Assembly (NCBI GenBank): GCA_964556545.1
Contig: CAZKWE010000064.1
Span: forward strand, 1 to 7,033
DNA from: JALSKU01 sp964556545
Lineage (GTDB): Bacteria; Campylobacterota; Campylobacteria; Campylobacterales; JALSKU01
DNA: 7,033 nt
Reading direction: 5' to 3'
In this document: piece after piece, positions 5,932 through 7,033 of the stretch
Layout: each line of letters opens with the position of its first letter
Numbering within the stretch: the stretch's first letter is position 1
Made by a program: the position numbers and the translations under genes
The notes under the pieces: model-generated
Databases searched by the model: none
What the model saw: only the letters and a program-made list of their open reading frames with translations
What the model was told of the DNA's origin: nothing

Positions 5932-7033
5932 AATATATAGTTTCTTTTTTCCTTGTTATTGTTGTCGGAATCGGTGTGTTTCTTATAAAAATTTATTCGG
6001 ATATTAGATTTGAAGCATATAAAATTATAAATTATACTCCTGATTTGACAACTCGTATATTTGATAGAAATCATAAGCTTGTTGCAAATATTTTTGATAA
6101 ACAAAATAGAATTTATGTTAAATACAAAGATATTCCCCCAAGAGTTATAGAATCACTTGTTGCCATAGAAGATACTTTGTTTTTTGAACACAGTGGCATA
6201 AATCCGGAAGCAATTTTCAGGGCCGCTATAAAAGATATAAAGGCTATGAAATTTGTTGAAGGAGCAAGCACTTTGACACAGCAACTTGTCAAAGATACTC
6301 TGCTAAGCAGAAATAAAACAATAATGAGAAAACTAAAAGAAGCTATGCTTGCAATCAGAATTGATGCTGTTTTAACCAAAGAGCAAATTATCGAAAGATA
6401 TCTAAATCAGGTATATTTCGGTCATGGGTATTATGGTATAAAAACCGCATCGCAGGGTTATTTTCATAAAAATCTCAATGAGTTAAATTTAAAAGAGATA
6501 GCAATGCTTGTCGGTCTTCCAAAAGCTCCTAGTGCTTATAATCCTGCGAGACATTATGATTTGTCAACCGCAAGAGCAAATATGGTTTTAAACAGACTTT
6601 ATCAGCTTGGCTGGATTGATAAAAAAGAGTATGAAAAAGCGCTAAATGAAAGACCGGTTGTATATGATGATACTCTTACTCAAAACAGAGCACCGTATGT
6701 GGTAGATGAAGTGATAAAAAGAGTAAGCAAAAGATATAAGGATTTAAAAACAGGAGGATATCAGATAAATCTCAGTATCGATCTTACCCTTCAAAATTTG
6801 GCTAAAAAAGCTTTGAAATACGGTTATGAAGGTATCTTGAAAAGAGATGGAAATGAAAGCAATTCTACACTTAACGGTGCAATGGTTGTTTTAAATAATC
6901 ATACCGGAGAAGTGTATGCTCTTTTAGGAGGTATAGACTATAAAAAGAGTAAATATAACCGTGCCGTACAAAGCAAAAGACAGCCGGGATCCAGTATAAA
7001 ACCTTTTATTTACCAACTTGCACTCAATTCGGG
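5925..7033 (+). CDS. class A penicillin-binding protein (PBP1A type), partial at right edge
   Basis: Bifunctional peptidoglycan glycosyltransferase/transpeptidase anchored in the inner membrane with its bulk in the periplasm. The first 369 codons are present and stay open to the window edge. A short cytoplasmic start and one membrane helix (about 4-24) are followed by the GT51 domain: EDTLFFEH (82-89, catalytic E82), GASTLTQQLVK (113-123), RKLKEA (135-140), IIERYLNQVYFG (155-166, second glutamate E157) and GLPKAPSAYNP (197-207). A linker precedes the transpeptidase domain, of which only the beginning is seen, including GSSIKPF (355-361) with S356 as nucleophile and K359. The SxN and KTG motifs would lie beyond 7033. 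It overlaps the ABC gene by 7 bases and has only a weak purine-rich stretch upstream, so coupled translation is likely. C. jejuni has pbpA after maf in a similar order. Confidence 0.96.
   Translation, partial: MLKYIVSFFLVIVVGIGVFLIKIYSDIRFEAYKIINYTPDLTTRIFDRNHKLVANIFDKQNRIYVKYKDIPPRVIESLVAIEDTLFFEHSGINPEAIFRAAIKDIKAMKFVEGASTLTQQLVKDTLLSRNKTIMRKLKEAMLAIRIDAVLTKEQIIERYLNQVYFGHGYYGIKTASQGYFHKNLNELNLKEIAMLVGLPKAPSAYNPARHYDLSTARANMVLNRLYQLGWIDKKEYEKALNERPVVYDDTLTQNRAPYVVDEVIKRVSKRYKDLKTGGYQINLSIDLTLQNLAKKALKYGYEGILKRDGNESNSTLNGAMVVLNNHTGEVYALLGGIDYKKSKYNRAVQSKRQPGSSIKPFIYQLALNS

Noticed and set aside
6113..6379. 88-codon minus-strand frame opposite the PBP glycosyltransferase domain
   Set aside because: It is hydrophobic because it is antisense to the conserved GT51 region. 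The PBP motifs on the + strand account for the sequence.

Overview
The window is AT-rich and reads as a chromosomal segment of a Campylobacterota (epsilonproteobacterial) organism. The protein sequences resemble Campylobacter, Sulfurimonas and Nautilia-type homologues. The promoter upstream of the first gene has the T-tract plus gnTAnAAT form typical of that phylum, and the order alaS, maf, then a class A penicillin-binding protein recalls the Campylobacter jejuni arrangement. I cannot fix the genus. Genus and synteny statements come from memory, not from a search.

Bases 1 to about 440 contain no convincing gene. They are very AT-rich and hold a few short repeats, one possible orphan promoter and short decayed-looking reading frames. 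A good sigma-70-type promoter lies at 441-455. It is followed by a roughly 60-base leader that holds an 11-codon reading frame and two alternative hairpins, one of which covers the ribosome binding site of the first gene.

From 521 to the right edge six genes run on the + strand with almost no spacing (gaps of 2 bases or overlaps of 1 to 7 bases): alaS (alanyl-tRNA synthetase), a four-helix CopD/HemJ-like membrane protein, a Maf-family nucleotide pyrophosphatase, a BioF-like PLP-dependent alpha-oxoamine synthase, a compact ABC ATPase of the peptide/nickel type, and the first 369 codons of a class A penicillin-binding protein. The last gene is cut off by the window edge just after its transpeptidase SxxK motif. 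No internal terminator is visible, so this looks like one transcript.

The operon mixes translation, nucleotide housekeeping, acyl-amino-acid condensation, transport ATPase and peptidoglycan synthesis. The one chemical thread I can propose is L-alanine: it is the AlaS substrate, the usual BioF co-substrate, and a component of the peptidoglycan handled by the PBP. That link is inference. I see no mobile element, CRISPR array, tRNA or rRNA, and no clear sign of a new defence or biosynthetic system. The points most worth a second look are the alaS leader, the orphan ABC ATPase, and the oxoamine synthase sitting outside any visible biotin cluster.
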